A stretch of DNA of 64,000 nucleotides, from contig NZ_QMFB01000001.1 in the NCBI RefSeq assembly GCF_003285015.1, forward strand, positions 496,001 through 560,000, in the 5' to 3' direction. The notes beneath the pieces are model-generated. The model was not told the DNA's origin. It searched no databases and was given only the letters and a program-made list of their open reading frames with translations. The DNA comes from Paenibacillus contaminans. Lineage in GTDB: Bacteria > Bacillota > Bacilli > Paenibacillales > NBRC-103111. Of the stretch, positions 27,730-36,703 are shown piece after piece. A program made the translations under genes and the position numbers. Each line of letters starts with the position of its first letter. Positions within the stretch are counted from its first letter, which is position 1.

Positions 27730-28461
27730 GTGGAAAATATTTTGGCGATCGAACAGTTGACCAAATCGTTCACGCTCCATAATCTCGGCAAACACATCAA
27801 GGCGATCGATAACGTCAGCTTTTTTCTGAAGGAAGGGGAATTCGTCGGCATTACCGGCAAAAGCGGCAGCGGTAAATCGACGGTGCTGCGATGCATTTAC
27901 CGGACTTATCTGCCCCAGGGAGGCCATATTTGGTACAACTCCAAAATGTTCGGAACGATCGATTTGGCTCATGCTTCCGAGCGGACGATTATCGACCTGC
28001 GCAAATATGAAATCGGGTACGTCTCGCAATTTTTGAATGTGATGCCCCGCACGACCGCGAAGGAGCTCGTCAAGCACGCTATCGTCGAGATGGGGCATGA
28101 TGCCACGTTCGCTGAACGGGAAACGGAAAAAATCCTTGAGCATTTCGAATTGGACCGCAGCTTATGGGACAGCTATCCGGCAACCTTCTCGGGAGGCGAG
28201 AAGCTCCGCTTGAATATCGCTAGGGCGATGGTCAAACGGCCGCGTTTGCTGCTGCTTGACGAGCCTACGGCGAGTCTTGACGAAACGTCCAAGCTAAAGG
28301 TCAAAATGCTGATCGAGCAGCTCATGAAAGAGGGAACGACAATGCTCGGCATTTTTCACGACCTGGAGTTCATGCGGAATTTATGCGACCGTGAATACCG
28401 GATGCAGGACGGCCGTTTTGCCGCGGCTGCTGAGGAAAGAAGCGCCTATACAAGATCTTAA
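27730..28461 (+). CDS. phnL: C-P lyase ABC-type ATPase PhnL
   Basis: The start is GTG at 27730 behind AAAGGAGG. The 243-residue ATPase has Walker A GITGKSGSGKST, FSGGEKLRLNIARAM and Walker B LLLLDEPTASLDE. The YEIGYVSQFLNVMPRTTA stretch is typical of PhnL. It works with PhnGHI in forming the ribose phosphonate triphosphate. It ends the catalytic block; a 249-nt gap with a palindromic repeat separates it from the transporter genes. Confidence 0.94.
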   Translation: MENILAIEQLTKSFTLHNLGKHIKAIDNVSFFLKEGEFVGITGKSGSGKSTVLRCIYRTYLPQGGHIWYNSKMFGTIDLAHASERTIIDLRKYEIGYVSQFLNVMPRTTAKELVKHAIVEMGHDATFAERETEKILEHFELDRSLWDSYPATFSGGEKLRLNIARAMVKRPRLLLLDEPTASLDETSKLKVKMLIEQLMKEGTTMLGIFHDLEFMRNLCDREYRMQDGRFAAAAEERSAYTRS

Positions 28462-28514
28462 TATCGGGTTTACAGTCCGATGATACAAGTCGCGTATAGT
28501 AGTCTTGTCTGGCT

Positions 28515-28677
28515 AGGGCGTGTCTGAAAACTCCGATGAGAGCAGATTTTGCCGAATTTTCGTTCCATGCAAGGCGCGTTTGTGAAGGCGTACCGGGGGT
28601 ACGTCAAGCAAACGGAACGAAGTAGGGGGTGAAAAGGCGGTGAAAGATGCCTCGTAGTGGGTTTTGAGACACGCCCC
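28515..28677. repeat. MITE/REP-like palindromic element, 163 bp
   Basis: The element starts AGGGCGTGTCTGAAAAC and ends GTTTTGAGACACGCCCC, so its ends are near-perfect inverted repeats. It contains an inner palindrome around CGTACCGGGGGTACG and no coding sequence. A second, much shorter relative lies at 42254-42290 in reverse orientation. The element sits between phnL and phnD and may affect how far transcripts run. Confidence 0.8.
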
Positions 28678-28710
28678 AATACCGATTGACAATTCGAGAG
28701 GAGTATACAA

Positions 28711-29769
28711 ATGAAAAAGGCATTATCGATTGTTTGTTCATTAACTCTGGCTGCAGTAATTGCAGGCTGCGGCACGAAAGCGGCTGACTCCAAAGGCGCC
28801 TCCGCAGATGTTAAAACGAAGGACACCCTCACGATCGCATGGTATCCGAACGAATCCGGAGCGGATTTGAAAGACGCCCGCGATGAAATCGGCAAAGCGA
28901 TTGAGAAGGCGATCGGCAAAAAGGTGGAGCACAAGACGACTACGGACTATATCATCGCGATCGAATCGATTGCAAACGGAAATGCCGATCTGGCATTTAT
29001 GGGGCCGCAAGGCTATATCGAAGCGAACGCCAAAAATAAAAAGGTGCAGCCGCTCGTCGTGCAAAGCGGAGAATCCGGCACGCTGGACGACGCCGTTTAC
29101 TACAGCTGGCTGAACGTGCGCAAAGGCGAGGAAGAGCAATACAAAAACGGCAGCGGCTTCGCGATCGACAACATCGCCGGCAAAAAATTCTCTTTCGTTT
29201 CGAACAGCTCTACGTCCGGATTCAAAGTGCCTTCCGCCGGAATCGTCAGCACGTTCAGCAAGATGGATAAATACAAAAGCTTGACGGCCGAAGATTTGCT
29301 GCAAGGCGGAAAAGACAAATTTTTCAGCGAAGTGTTGTTCGGCGGCTCGCATCAGGGCTCCGCAGTCAACCTGCTGACGGGCAAAGCCGATGTTGCGGCA
29401 TTCTGTGACACGTGCGTTGCCAACTATGTGGAGATTTCCTCCGGAACGGCAAGCAAGCCGGGAACGGTTTATAAAGTAAAGCAAGGCGCGGCCGAGCCGT
29501 TTAATAACTTGGTCGGCAAAGAATTTACGCTCATTTCCGTAACGCCGGTACTTAATTCGCCTTTTGCCATCAACACGGGAACCGTAAGCGCCGACGACAT
29601 TAAGAAGCTGAAGGACGCTTTCACATCCGACGAAGTAACGAAAAACGAGAAAATTTTCATCCCGAAAGATTCCAAGGCATCCGGCTTGTTTAAGATGAAA
29701 ACGGGCAAAGAGCATTTCCTTACAGTTGAAGACGCTTGGTTCAATCCGGTCAGAGAATTGTCCAAATAA
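28711..29769 (+). CDS. phnD: Phosphonate ABC transporter substrate-binding lipoprotein PhnD
   Basis: The ATG at 28711 follows GAGAGGAG. The 352-residue protein has a lipoprotein signal peptide with lipobox VIAGC (Cys21). The binding-protein features are LTIAWYPNESGADL, DLAFMGPQGYIEA, SFVSNSSTSGFKVP and DVAAFCDTCV. It should capture phosphonates (or phosphite) outside the membrane for the PhnE permeases. It is the first gene of phnD-C-E-E. I see no clear promoter in the 33 nt between the repeat and the gene, so it may rely on readthrough or a promoter before the repeat. Confidence 0.94.
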   Translation: MKKALSIVCSLTLAAVIAGCGTKAADSKGASADVKTKDTLTIAWYPNESGADLKDARDEIGKAIEKAIGKKVEHKTTTDYIIAIESIANGNADLAFMGPQGYIEANAKNKKVQPLVVQSGESGTLDDAVYYSWLNVRKGEEEQYKNGSGFAIDNIAGKKFSFVSNSSTSGFKVPSAGIVSTFSKMDKYKSLTAEDLLQGGKDKFFSEVLFGGSHQGSAVNLLTGKADVAAFCDTCVANYVEISSGTASKPGTVYKVKQGAAEPFNNLVGKEFTLISVTPVLNSPFAINTGTVSADDIKKLKDAFTSDEVTKNEKIFIPKDSKASGLFKMKTGKEHFLTVEDAWFNPVRELSK

Positions 29770-29814
29770 GTCGGACGCCGGAGCAGTACACAAATGAAAC
29801 CCGGGGAGATACGC

Positions 29815-30603
29815 ATGACAACGTTATTGGAATTCAAGAACGTATCGAAACAGTACGGTCACGATACGAAGGCCTTATCCGATGTGAGCTTCGCCGTGAA
29901 GGAAGGAGAATTTGTTTCGGTCATCGGTCCCTCGGGAGCGGGAAAATCGACCCTTCTTCGCTGCATTAACCGGATGATCGAAGCGAGCGAAGGCGAAATT
30001 TTGTTTGACGGGACCAATGTGCTGAAGCTCGGCAAAAAGGATTTGAAGCGTCTGCGGACGAGAATCGGCATGATTTTTCAGCATTACAATCTGGTCAACC
30101 GGTTAAGCGTGATCGAGAACGTTCTCCACGGCAGGCTCGGTTATAAGTCGACGCTTGCCGGCGCGCTCGGCTTTTACAGCGAGGAAGAGAAGCGGCAAGC
30201 ATACGGCATTTTGCGGATACTTGGCCTCGAGGACCATGTTTACAAAAGATGCGATCAGCTTAGCGGCGGCCAAAAGCAGCGCGTGGGAATTGCCAGAGCA
30301 TTGGTACAGGACCCGAAAATGCTATTATGCGACGAGCCGATCGCTTCCTTGGACCCGAAGGCTTCCAAAGTCATTATGGATCATCTGAAAAATATTTCGG
30401 ATAAGATGGGCATTACGGTCGTCGTGAACTTGCATCAAGTGGACGCAGCCTTAAAATATTCGGACAGAATCATCGGCGTCAACAAGGGAACGGTCGTTTA
30501 CGATGGCGCGCCTGATCGCATTTCGGGGGAAGTGCTGCAAAGCATTTACGGCTCCGAGGCGCTGGATATCATCGACAACCGGGGAGGACAGCATGCAGGC
30601 TGA
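29815..30603 (+). CDS. phnC: Phosphonate ABC transporter ATP-binding protein PhnC
   Basis: The ATG at 29815 follows GGGGAG. The 262-residue ATPase has Walker A VIGPSGAGKST, Q-loop IGMIFQHYNLV, signature LSGGQKQRVGIARAL and Walker B MLLCDEPIASLDP. FQHYNLVNRLSVIENVLHGR is typical of PhnC. It powers import through the two PhnE proteins and overlaps the first of them by 11 nt. Confidence 0.95.
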   Translation: MTTLLEFKNVSKQYGHDTKALSDVSFAVKEGEFVSVIGPSGAGKSTLLRCINRMIEASEGEILFDGTNVLKLGKKDLKRLRTRIGMIFQHYNLVNRLSVIENVLHGRLGYKSTLAGALGFYSEEEKRQAYGILRILGLEDHVYKRCDQLSGGQKQRVGIARALVQDPKMLLCDEPIASLDPKASKVIMDHLKNISDKMGITVVVNLHQVDAALKYSDRIIGVNKGTVVYDGAPDRISGEVLQSIYGSEALDIIDNRGGQHAG

Positions 30604-31378
30604 TTATTTTGCGAAGAAAAGAAGGCAATCCTATATTTATAGCGGATTGCTCCTCTTGTTGACGCTGGCGGCTATGGTCGTGACGGAATATGACGCCGTA
30701 AAAGGGCTCACTTCTATTCCGAAGGCGGCGGACTGGGCGTTATCGAACTTTTATCCGAACGAAAAAGCGATGACAAAGCTTCCCGATATTATGGATCAGC
30801 TCATCGAGACGGTCCTGGTGTCGATCGCTGCGACTACGGTTGCGGGAGTGCTCGCGCTGCTGTTCGCGTTACTCGGCTCCCAAACGACAGGCGTAAACAG
30901 TATAATCGGCTCCATAAGCAGAGCGATCGCGACGCTTTTCCGAAATATCGATGTCGCGGCTTGGTCGATGATTTTGCTGTTTTCATTCGGACAAAGCGTT
31001 TTGACCGGCTATTTCGCGCTATTTTTCGGATCCTTCGGTTTTCTTACTAGGGCGTTTATGGAGTCGATCGATGAGATCGGCAACAGCTCCGTAGAAGCGC
31101 TTAGGGCGACCGGAGCGGGCTACTTCTCGATTATTTTCCAGTCCGTCATCCCTTCAAGCATTCCGCAACTGCTTAGCTGGATCTTATTCATGGTGGAAAC
31201 GAACATCCGGCAAGCGACATTGATCGGCATTTTGACGGGGACGGGAATCGGCTTCTTGTTCAGCCTGTACTATAAAAGCTTGAATTACAGCGCGGCAAGC
31301 TTGGTCGTTATCGTGATCGTTTGCGCCATTCTGGCGATCGAGTATATTTCAAATTATGTGAGAAGGGTGATTTTGTAA
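30593..31378 (+). CDS. phnE: Phosphonate ABC transporter permease PhnE (first copy)
   Basis: The start is ATG at 30593, inside the end of phnC. The 261-residue integral membrane protein has about six hydrophobic segments. The cytoplasmic coupling loop is SVEALRATGAGYFSIIFQSV, the EAA-type motif that contacts the ATPase. Many Bacillota carry two phnE genes whose products form a heterodimer. Its stop overlaps the next start (TAATG). Confidence 0.93.
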   Translation: MQADYFAKKRRQSYIYSGLLLLLTLAAMVVTEYDAVKGLTSIPKAADWALSNFYPNEKAMTKLPDIMDQLIETVLVSIAATTVAGVLALLFALLGSQTTGVNSIIGSISRAIATLFRNIDVAAWSMILLFSFGQSVLTGYFALFFGSFGFLTRAFMESIDEIGNSSVEALRATGAGYFSIIFQSVIPSSIPQLLSWILFMVETNIRQATLIGILTGTGIGFLFSLYYKSLNYSAASLVVIVIVCAILAIEYISNYVRRVIL

Positions 31379-32238
31379 TGGAATGGGAGGAAACGGCCGG
31401 CGTCGTGGGAAGCAAGACCGGACGTCTTGAAGACAGACCGCTCAAGGCGAAACCGTTCAATAAAGCTTCGTTCGCGATCCAAATGACGCTCGCCGCGCTT
31501 GCGGGGCTGACCGTATACGGCTTCGCCACCTTCGACTACAAAGACGTTAATATTGTCGAAGGCATCATCTCTACCGCGGAAACGGTCAAAACGATGTTTT
31601 TGGAGCCGCGGATACAGCATTTTACGTTCGGCGAAGCGCTTAAGCAGATCACCGTTACGCTGGGACTCGCTTTTTTGACCACATTGTTCGGAGCGATTAT
31701 GGCTTTGTTTCTGGGGCTGCTGGCTGCACGTAATTTATCTTCAAAAACGGCGTCCGTCGTCATCAGAGGGTTTGTCGCTTTCATCCGCGCCGTCCCGACG
31801 GTGCTTTGGGTGTTGATCTTCGCGGTAGCGGCTGGGCTTGGGAGCGTGGCGGCCGTTGTCGGCATGACCTTCCACTCGATGGGATACTTGATCAAGGCGT
31901 ATTCCGAGTCGTTCGAGGAATTGGACAAAGGCGTGATCGAAGCGCTCAAGGCAAGCGGAGCCAATTGGTGGCAGATCGTATTTCAGGCCGTCATCCCGTC
32001 TTCCATTACTTATATCGTTTCCTGGACCTTCCTGCGTTTCGAAATCAACTTTGCCGTCGCCGTCGCCATGGGCGCCGCCGCCGGAGCGGGCGGAATCGGC
32101 TTCGACATGTTTATGGCAAGTTCTTTCTACTACGATTTGCGGGAAGTCGGCGTGATCACATATTTCATCCTTGCCTTCGCCATCGCGCTGGAAATTGTGG
32201 CTTCCAGATTGAAGAAGAAGCTGAGAGCAAACACTTAG
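31378..32238 (+). CDS. phnE: Phosphonate ABC transporter permease PhnE (second copy)
   Basis: The ATG at 31378 overlaps the stop of the first phnE. The 286-residue protein has a charged N-terminal tail, about six membrane segments and the coupling loop GVIEALKASGANWWQIVFQA. It is somewhat longer than its partner and has a glycine/alanine-rich segment (AVAMGAAAGAGGIGFDMFM). It is the last gene of the phn transporter block and is followed by a terminator. Confidence 0.93.
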   Translation: MEWEETAGVVGSKTGRLEDRPLKAKPFNKASFAIQMTLAALAGLTVYGFATFDYKDVNIVEGIISTAETVKTMFLEPRIQHFTFGEALKQITVTLGLAFLTTLFGAIMALFLGLLAARNLSSKTASVVIRGFVAFIRAVPTVLWVLIFAVAAGLGSVAAVVGMTFHSMGYLIKAYSESFEELDKGVIEALKASGANWWQIVFQAVIPSSITYIVSWTFLRFEINFAVAVAMGAAAGAGGIGFDMFMASSFYYDLREVGVITYFILAFAIALEIVASRLKKKLRANT

Positions 32239-32297
32239 ATGCGGCTTGGTTTAGTTATATGAGGCATTGGCTCGTAAAAGGATTCTAGAGGCATAGT

Positions 32298-32330
32298 AAA
32301 AGGGAGCTTTCCAAGCGGAAGCTCCTTTTT
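32298..32330 (+). terminator. Terminator of the phn locus
   Basis: AAAGGGAGCTTTCC pairs with GGAAGCTCCTTTTT around AAGC, with one bulged base, and ends in a T-run. Confidence 0.82.
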
Positions 32331-32369
32331 GGTGTTGCCTGGAGGGGCGGGAAGCTTTCGCGAACCCGC

Positions 32370-32780
32370 TTACTCATTCCTGTAATCGTATTTCTCATTT
32401 GGCATATTCAAGACTTTTCCATTGATTTTTACCGTATCGTTATCAAGCCAAAAAATATTTGCGGTTCTGTCTCTGTACTGCCAGTATATGTTTTTTTTCT
32501 TTTTGGATCTTTCGTTGAAGACTAGTTCTGCTCTTACTGAGAAGTCTGTCGTTATACTTCCGTTTGTTAAGTATGCTTTTACTGTATATTTGCCGTCTGG
32601 AGAGGTGGATTGCGTAATGAATTCGCCTGTCGGGAGGCGGTTCATGTCAAAGAAAGCCCAATAAACGAAATATCCGAACGCGCATGCGAATAACAGCAAT
32701 ATGGAAAAAACAGCAATTATCACTTTTCTGATCGTTCGTTTGCTTTCCCGCTTATCTTGTTCATATGTAAAATGCTCCAT
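32370..32780 (-). CDS. DUF5412-type membrane-anchored protein
   Basis: The start is ATG at 32780 with GGAGG just upstream on the minus strand. The 136-residue product has a short charged N terminus, one membrane segment (VIIAVFSILLLFACAFGYFV) and an outside domain with TSPDGKYTVKAYLTNGSITT and KKKKNIYWQYRD, the pattern of DUF5412 proteins of Bacilli. Function is unknown. It is a single gene convergent with the phn locus. Confidence 0.78.
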   Translation of the reverse strand: MEHFTYEQDKRESKRTIRKVIIAVFSILLLFACAFGYFVYWAFFDMNRLPTGEFITQSTSPDGKYTVKAYLTNGSITTDFSVRAELVFNERSKKKKNIYWQYRDRTANIFWLDNDTVKINGKVLNMPNEKYDYRNE

Positions 32781-32850
32781 GTTTGCCTCCGTTAAAATAG
32801 GGTCTCTTTCGATTGAATAGCGAGGCTGGCGATCAACTTCTTCAAGGCTA

Positions 32851-32878
32851 TTGACGAATTTTATGTACGGGCTATCAT
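32851..32878 (+). promoter_or_regulatory. Possible promoter of the histidine kinase/response regulator pair
   Basis: TTGACG (32851-32856) and TATCAT (32873-32878) are 16 nt apart, 197 nt before the kinase start. The match is moderate. The rest of the 32781-33074 gap shows no gene or repeat. Confidence 0.35.
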
Positions 32879-33074
32879 AATCGTTATCCCCAAATTAGGA
32901 TTGATATGTTACGAATGAGGCCGAGGACCTTGACTTTCATGCGATTCGATCGTATTTCAGGAAGAAATCCAAGAGAGGAGCAAAGAGTAAATAAAAGCAA
33001 CGCAAAGTCAACAGATGTAACTTGGATGAAAAAGGCTCGCTTCATACAATGGAATGAAAAGGAGGGGGCGGGAA

Positions 33075-34862
33075 GTGTTCTCCTTGTCGCTAAAACGAAT
33101 GAGATTTACGATTTTCGCTAAACTGATTTCTGCGTTACTGGCCGTGCTGCTGCCGCTCTCGATTATGACGCTAATATTAAACAGGCAAGGGAGCAATACG
33201 ATTTACGAAGAAATATCCAAATCGGTCCAGAGCAGAGACGCTTTCTATTTGCAGTCGCTGGAGATCGAGCTTAAAGGAATCAGCCAGCTTATGCTTGAGT
33301 TTGTGCTTGATAAAGAACTGATGGAGGTCGGCATTTCCGAGGAGCCGGTCGTAAATTACGAACGTACGGCTCAGGTGCTCGCCGTCCAGACGCGGCTGCA
33401 TATGCTGAAAGCTTCCAGCGCGTATATTACCGAGGCGAAGGCGTTTCTCCCGCAAATTGATCGAACCGTCTCCTCGGAAGCGTATTTGTCTTCCATTCCG
33501 GCCGACGAATACGATAAGCTTGCCAATAATGTGGACCCGAATCGGGTTATGGCAATAGGCGAACGACTGTTTATGAGCATGCGGTTTCCTGTAAGCGCAT
33601 CGTTCGACAGGAAGGCCGTCTTCGTCATTGCCGTCGAGCTGTCGGCGGACAGGCTGCGTGAAAGCTTGATGAATATTGTAAGTCCGAATCAAGGGAGTTC
33701 CGTTCTTTTGAACATCGATGAAGACTGGAAAATTACCAATGAGCAAGACGACAATGTCGCACAGAGGTTGAAGACGTTTGCTGAAAAGCATTTGGCGGGA
33801 AACATTTCGTTCGGCATTACGCCTTTTGTGCTCGATCATACCCCCTATTTGATATCGTACCGCAAATCGGCTGCATTGAACACCGCATTGCTTGTTTACG
33901 TACCTGAAGAAAAAATTCTCGGCTCTCTGCATCGTTATGAGCGGTGGACCTGGGTGCTGCTTGGCTTCTCTCTATGTATCGTCATTCTGTTCGCCGTTTC
34001 CATCTACCGGATCATTCATAATCCGCTGCGCCGTCTTGTAGCGGCGTTCCGAAAAGTGGAGGACGGCAAGCTGATTCCGATCGAAGCCGATGCCAGGCGC
34101 GATGAATTTCAGTATTTGTATCATCGTTTTAACAGCATGGTGGGTAGATTGGACGTTCTGATCAGCGAAGTGTACGAGAAGGAAATCCGCAGCCAGCGAT
34201 CCGAGCTTAAGCGGCTGCAGTCGCAAATCAATCCTCATTTTATGTACAACTGTCTGTTTAGCTTGAAACGGTTGATTCAAGCGGGCGCAAACGACCGGGC
34301 TTATCGGTTCACTCTGTATTTGGGCGATTATTTCCGGTTCATCACGCGAAATGCGGACGATAAGATTCCGTTGCGGGAAGAAATGAAGCACGCCCGCGTC
34401 TTCGTGGATATCCAGTCGATTATTTACGGCGATTGTATCGACGTCGAATTTGAACCCCTTGACAATACGTACGGCGAGCTGCTCGTTCCCCGGCAAATCG
34501 TGCAGCCTATTTTGGAGAACGCCTATAAGTATGCCCTTGGACCGCTTATCTCCACAGGGGAGCTATGGGTGCACGCTTCCGAGTCCGGAGGTTATTTGTC
34601 GATCCGGATCGAGGATAACGGAGAAGCGCTGCCGGATGCCCGCTTGGCGGAGCTATCGGCCAAATTGTCGGCGGAAGGCAACTTTTTGGAGGAAACGACC
34701 GGCGTCATTAACGTCCATCGCAGGATCGAGCTTATGTTCGGCAGAGGCAGCGGCTTGTCGTTAACAAGGTCGCAGCTTGGCGGGTTATGCGTAGAAATTC
34801 GATTACAACTAGATGGAAACGGGAAGGCGGGGGCTTATGTACCGGATGCTGATCGTGGATGA
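33075..34862 (+). CDS. YesM-type sensor histidine kinase
   Basis: The GTG at 33075 follows AAGGAGGGGG with 7-nt spacing. The 595-residue kinase has a membrane segment at about 14-34, an extracellular sensor region to about 290, a second segment at about 293-313 and a HAMP domain. The His_kinase domain has phospho-acceptor His388 in QSQINPHFMYN (most relatives have FLYN), and a HATPase domain follows with PILENAYKYA and IEDNGEALPD. It should sense a sugar or binding-protein state outside the cell and phosphorylate the regulator encoded next (26-nt overlap). The downstream ABC importer is the likely target. Confidence 0.92.
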   Translation: MFSLSLKRMRFTIFAKLISALLAVLLPLSIMTLILNRQGSNTIYEEISKSVQSRDAFYLQSLEIELKGISQLMLEFVLDKELMEVGISEEPVVNYERTAQVLAVQTRLHMLKASSAYITEAKAFLPQIDRTVSSEAYLSSIPADEYDKLANNVDPNRVMAIGERLFMSMRFPVSASFDRKAVFVIAVELSADRLRESLMNIVSPNQGSSVLLNIDEDWKITNEQDDNVAQRLKTFAEKHLAGNISFGITPFVLDHTPYLISYRKSAALNTALLVYVPEEKILGSLHRYERWTWVLLGFSLCIVILFAVSIYRIIHNPLRRLVAAFRKVEDGKLIPIEADARRDEFQYLYHRFNSMVGRLDVLISEVYEKEIRSQRSELKRLQSQINPHFMYNCLFSLKRLIQAGANDRAYRFTLYLGDYFRFITRNADDKIPLREEMKHARVFVDIQSIIYGDCIDVEFEPLDNTYGELLVPRQIVQPILENAYKYALGPLISTGELWVHASESGGYLSIRIEDNGEALPDARLAELSAKLSAEGNFLEETTGVINVHRRIELMFGRGSGLSLTRSQLGGLCVEIRLQLDGNGKAGAYVPDADRG

Positions 34863-36498
34863 TTTGCCGGTCATCGTAGAAGGCTTGCTGGACATGTTTG
34901 GAAAAAGAAAGCCGGAGCTTGAGCTGCACTCGGCGTACTCGGCATACCAGGCGCTTGATATTCTCGGCCGCATGAGAATCAATATCGTGCTGTCCGACAT
35001 TCGTATGCCGGGGATGGAAGGCATTGAGCTGCTGCACGAGATCAAACGCCGTTGGCCGATGTGCAAGGTGATTTTTCTTACAAGCTTTGATGATTTTCAG
35101 TATGTCAAACATGCGATATCGGGCGGCGGCTTCGACTATATGCTGAAAACAGAGAGCGATGAAAGCATCGTGAAAACCGTCGACAAGGCGATCGCCGAGC
35201 TGGACGCCGAAGCCGAAGCGAGCCAGCGGCTGCTGGAGGCGAATCTTCAGAGCAAGCAGGCGATCACGCTTTTGCAGCAGGCATATATCCATACGCTGCT
35301 GAAGGGGACGGCGCGAACATCGGAATCATCCTTGCGTTCCAAAATCCACGAGTTGGAAATCCCCTTGGCGGTGGAACGGCCGATCTATTTGCTGCTGGGG
35401 CGGATCGATTCATGGGGCGGCAAAGGAGCGCAAGCCGACCGCAAACTGATGTTGTTTGCCGTGCAAAACATAGCGGGTGAAAGCTTACGCCAGACGGCCA
35501 GGTTTGCGGCCGCAGAGGTGGACGGTTCGAATGTTGCATGGCTGCTTCAGCCGATCGCACCGCACGGGGAGAGTGGCGAAGGCGCGCAAGAGGAAGCGGA
35601 GGAAGCCTGGCTGGAATCGGCATCCAAACAGCTCGACGCGGTTCAGGCAAACTGCCGCGAAGCGATCGGTCTGGCGGTATCGTTCGTGATTAGCCATGCC
35701 GCCGTACGCTGGGAATCGCTTCCGGAAGCTTATGACGAGCTGCTTTCGCTCTTGTGGGGGGAGCAAGGCGCGGGAAGCGAAGTGAAGCTGACCGGTCTGA
35801 CCGGCCCTTATTCCCCGCGATCTACTCTGGAGGCGGCGAGATCGAAGCTCGCCAGCCGCAAAATGAAAAAGATCGGACTGCTCGGCCATTACTTGGAGAA
35901 CGGCGGCAAGGCGGAGTTTGACAGCCTGCTTGATGAAATTTTTGCCCATGCGGCGGATGAGAACCGTTCCAGCTTCGTCAAGCTGGAGGTGTACCACGGG
36001 CTTGCCTCGGTGTTCCTGTCGCATGTGAACTTATACCCGCTCGATGGCAAGCTGGCCGCGCAAATCGGTCTCGATCGCTTGTCGCATATCGACGTTAATC
36101 TTTCCTGGCAGGAACTGCACACGTATTTCCGCAAGCTTGCTGAGCTGCTTTTCGCCAATCGCGAAGAGCCTGCGGCAGAGGACGAGCATGTCGTGGTGCT
36201 GCGGATCAACGCCTATATAAACAGCCATTTGGCAGAAGATGTATCGCTCGTCAAGCTCGCCGGAATCGTCCACTTGAACCCGTCCTATCTGTCGAGATTA
36301 TACAAAAGGACGGCGGGAATCGGACTGTCCGACTATATCAATATGGCGCGGATGGAGAAAGCGAAGGAATTGCTCAAGCATTCCGCCTACAAAATTTATG
36401 AAATTTCCGCGATGGTCGGCTACGATTCCCGCTTGTCGTTCATCCGCTTCTTTAAAGCGAATATGGGGGTCACACCGCAGGAATACCGGGACTCGTAG
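34837..36498 (+). CDS. YesN-type AraC-family response regulator
   Basis: The ATG at 34837 follows GGAAGGCGGGGG and overlaps the kinase gene. The 553-residue protein has a receiver domain at 1-120 with phospho-acceptor Asp54 in VLSDIRMPGM, a long middle region of about 320 residues with coiled-coil-like segments, and an AraC DNA-binding domain at about 450-553 (VSLVKLAGIVHLNPSYLSRL, YEISAMVGYDSRLSFIRFFK). It probably activates the solute-binding protein gene 205 nt downstream in response to substrate. Confidence 0.93.
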   Translation: MYRMLIVDDLPVIVEGLLDMFGKRKPELELHSAYSAYQALDILGRMRINIVLSDIRMPGMEGIELLHEIKRRWPMCKVIFLTSFDDFQYVKHAISGGGFDYMLKTESDESIVKTVDKAIAELDAEAEASQRLLEANLQSKQAITLLQQAYIHTLLKGTARTSESSLRSKIHELEIPLAVERPIYLLLGRIDSWGGKGAQADRKLMLFAVQNIAGESLRQTARFAAAEVDGSNVAWLLQPIAPHGESGEGAQEEAEEAWLESASKQLDAVQANCREAIGLAVSFVISHAAVRWESLPEAYDELLSLLWGEQGAGSEVKLTGLTGPYSPRSTLEAARSKLASRKMKKIGLLGHYLENGGKAEFDSLLDEIFAHAADENRSSFVKLEVYHGLASVFLSHVNLYPLDGKLAAQIGLDRLSHIDVNLSWQELHTYFRKLAELLFANREEPAAEDEHVVVLRINAYINSHLAEDVSLVKLAGIVHLNPSYLSRLYKRTAGIGLSDYINMARMEKAKELLKHSAYKIYEISAMVGYDSRLSFIRFFKANMGVTPQEYRDS

Positions 36499-36703
36499 TG
36501 CCGGGAACCTGCCGTGAAGTGGTAAAGGAATGTAACGGGAAGTCAAAAGGTGAATCTGGTTGCGGCTGCCCCCGCATTTGTATACTTGTGACAGAAAGGA
36601 GGAAAGCCCTTCGATCATCCACAGCAAGATTCGGCATGAAGTCGGGTCGCATAGCACGAGTTTGAGGACAACGAACACTACTATGAAATCAGGGGGAGCA
36701 TCT

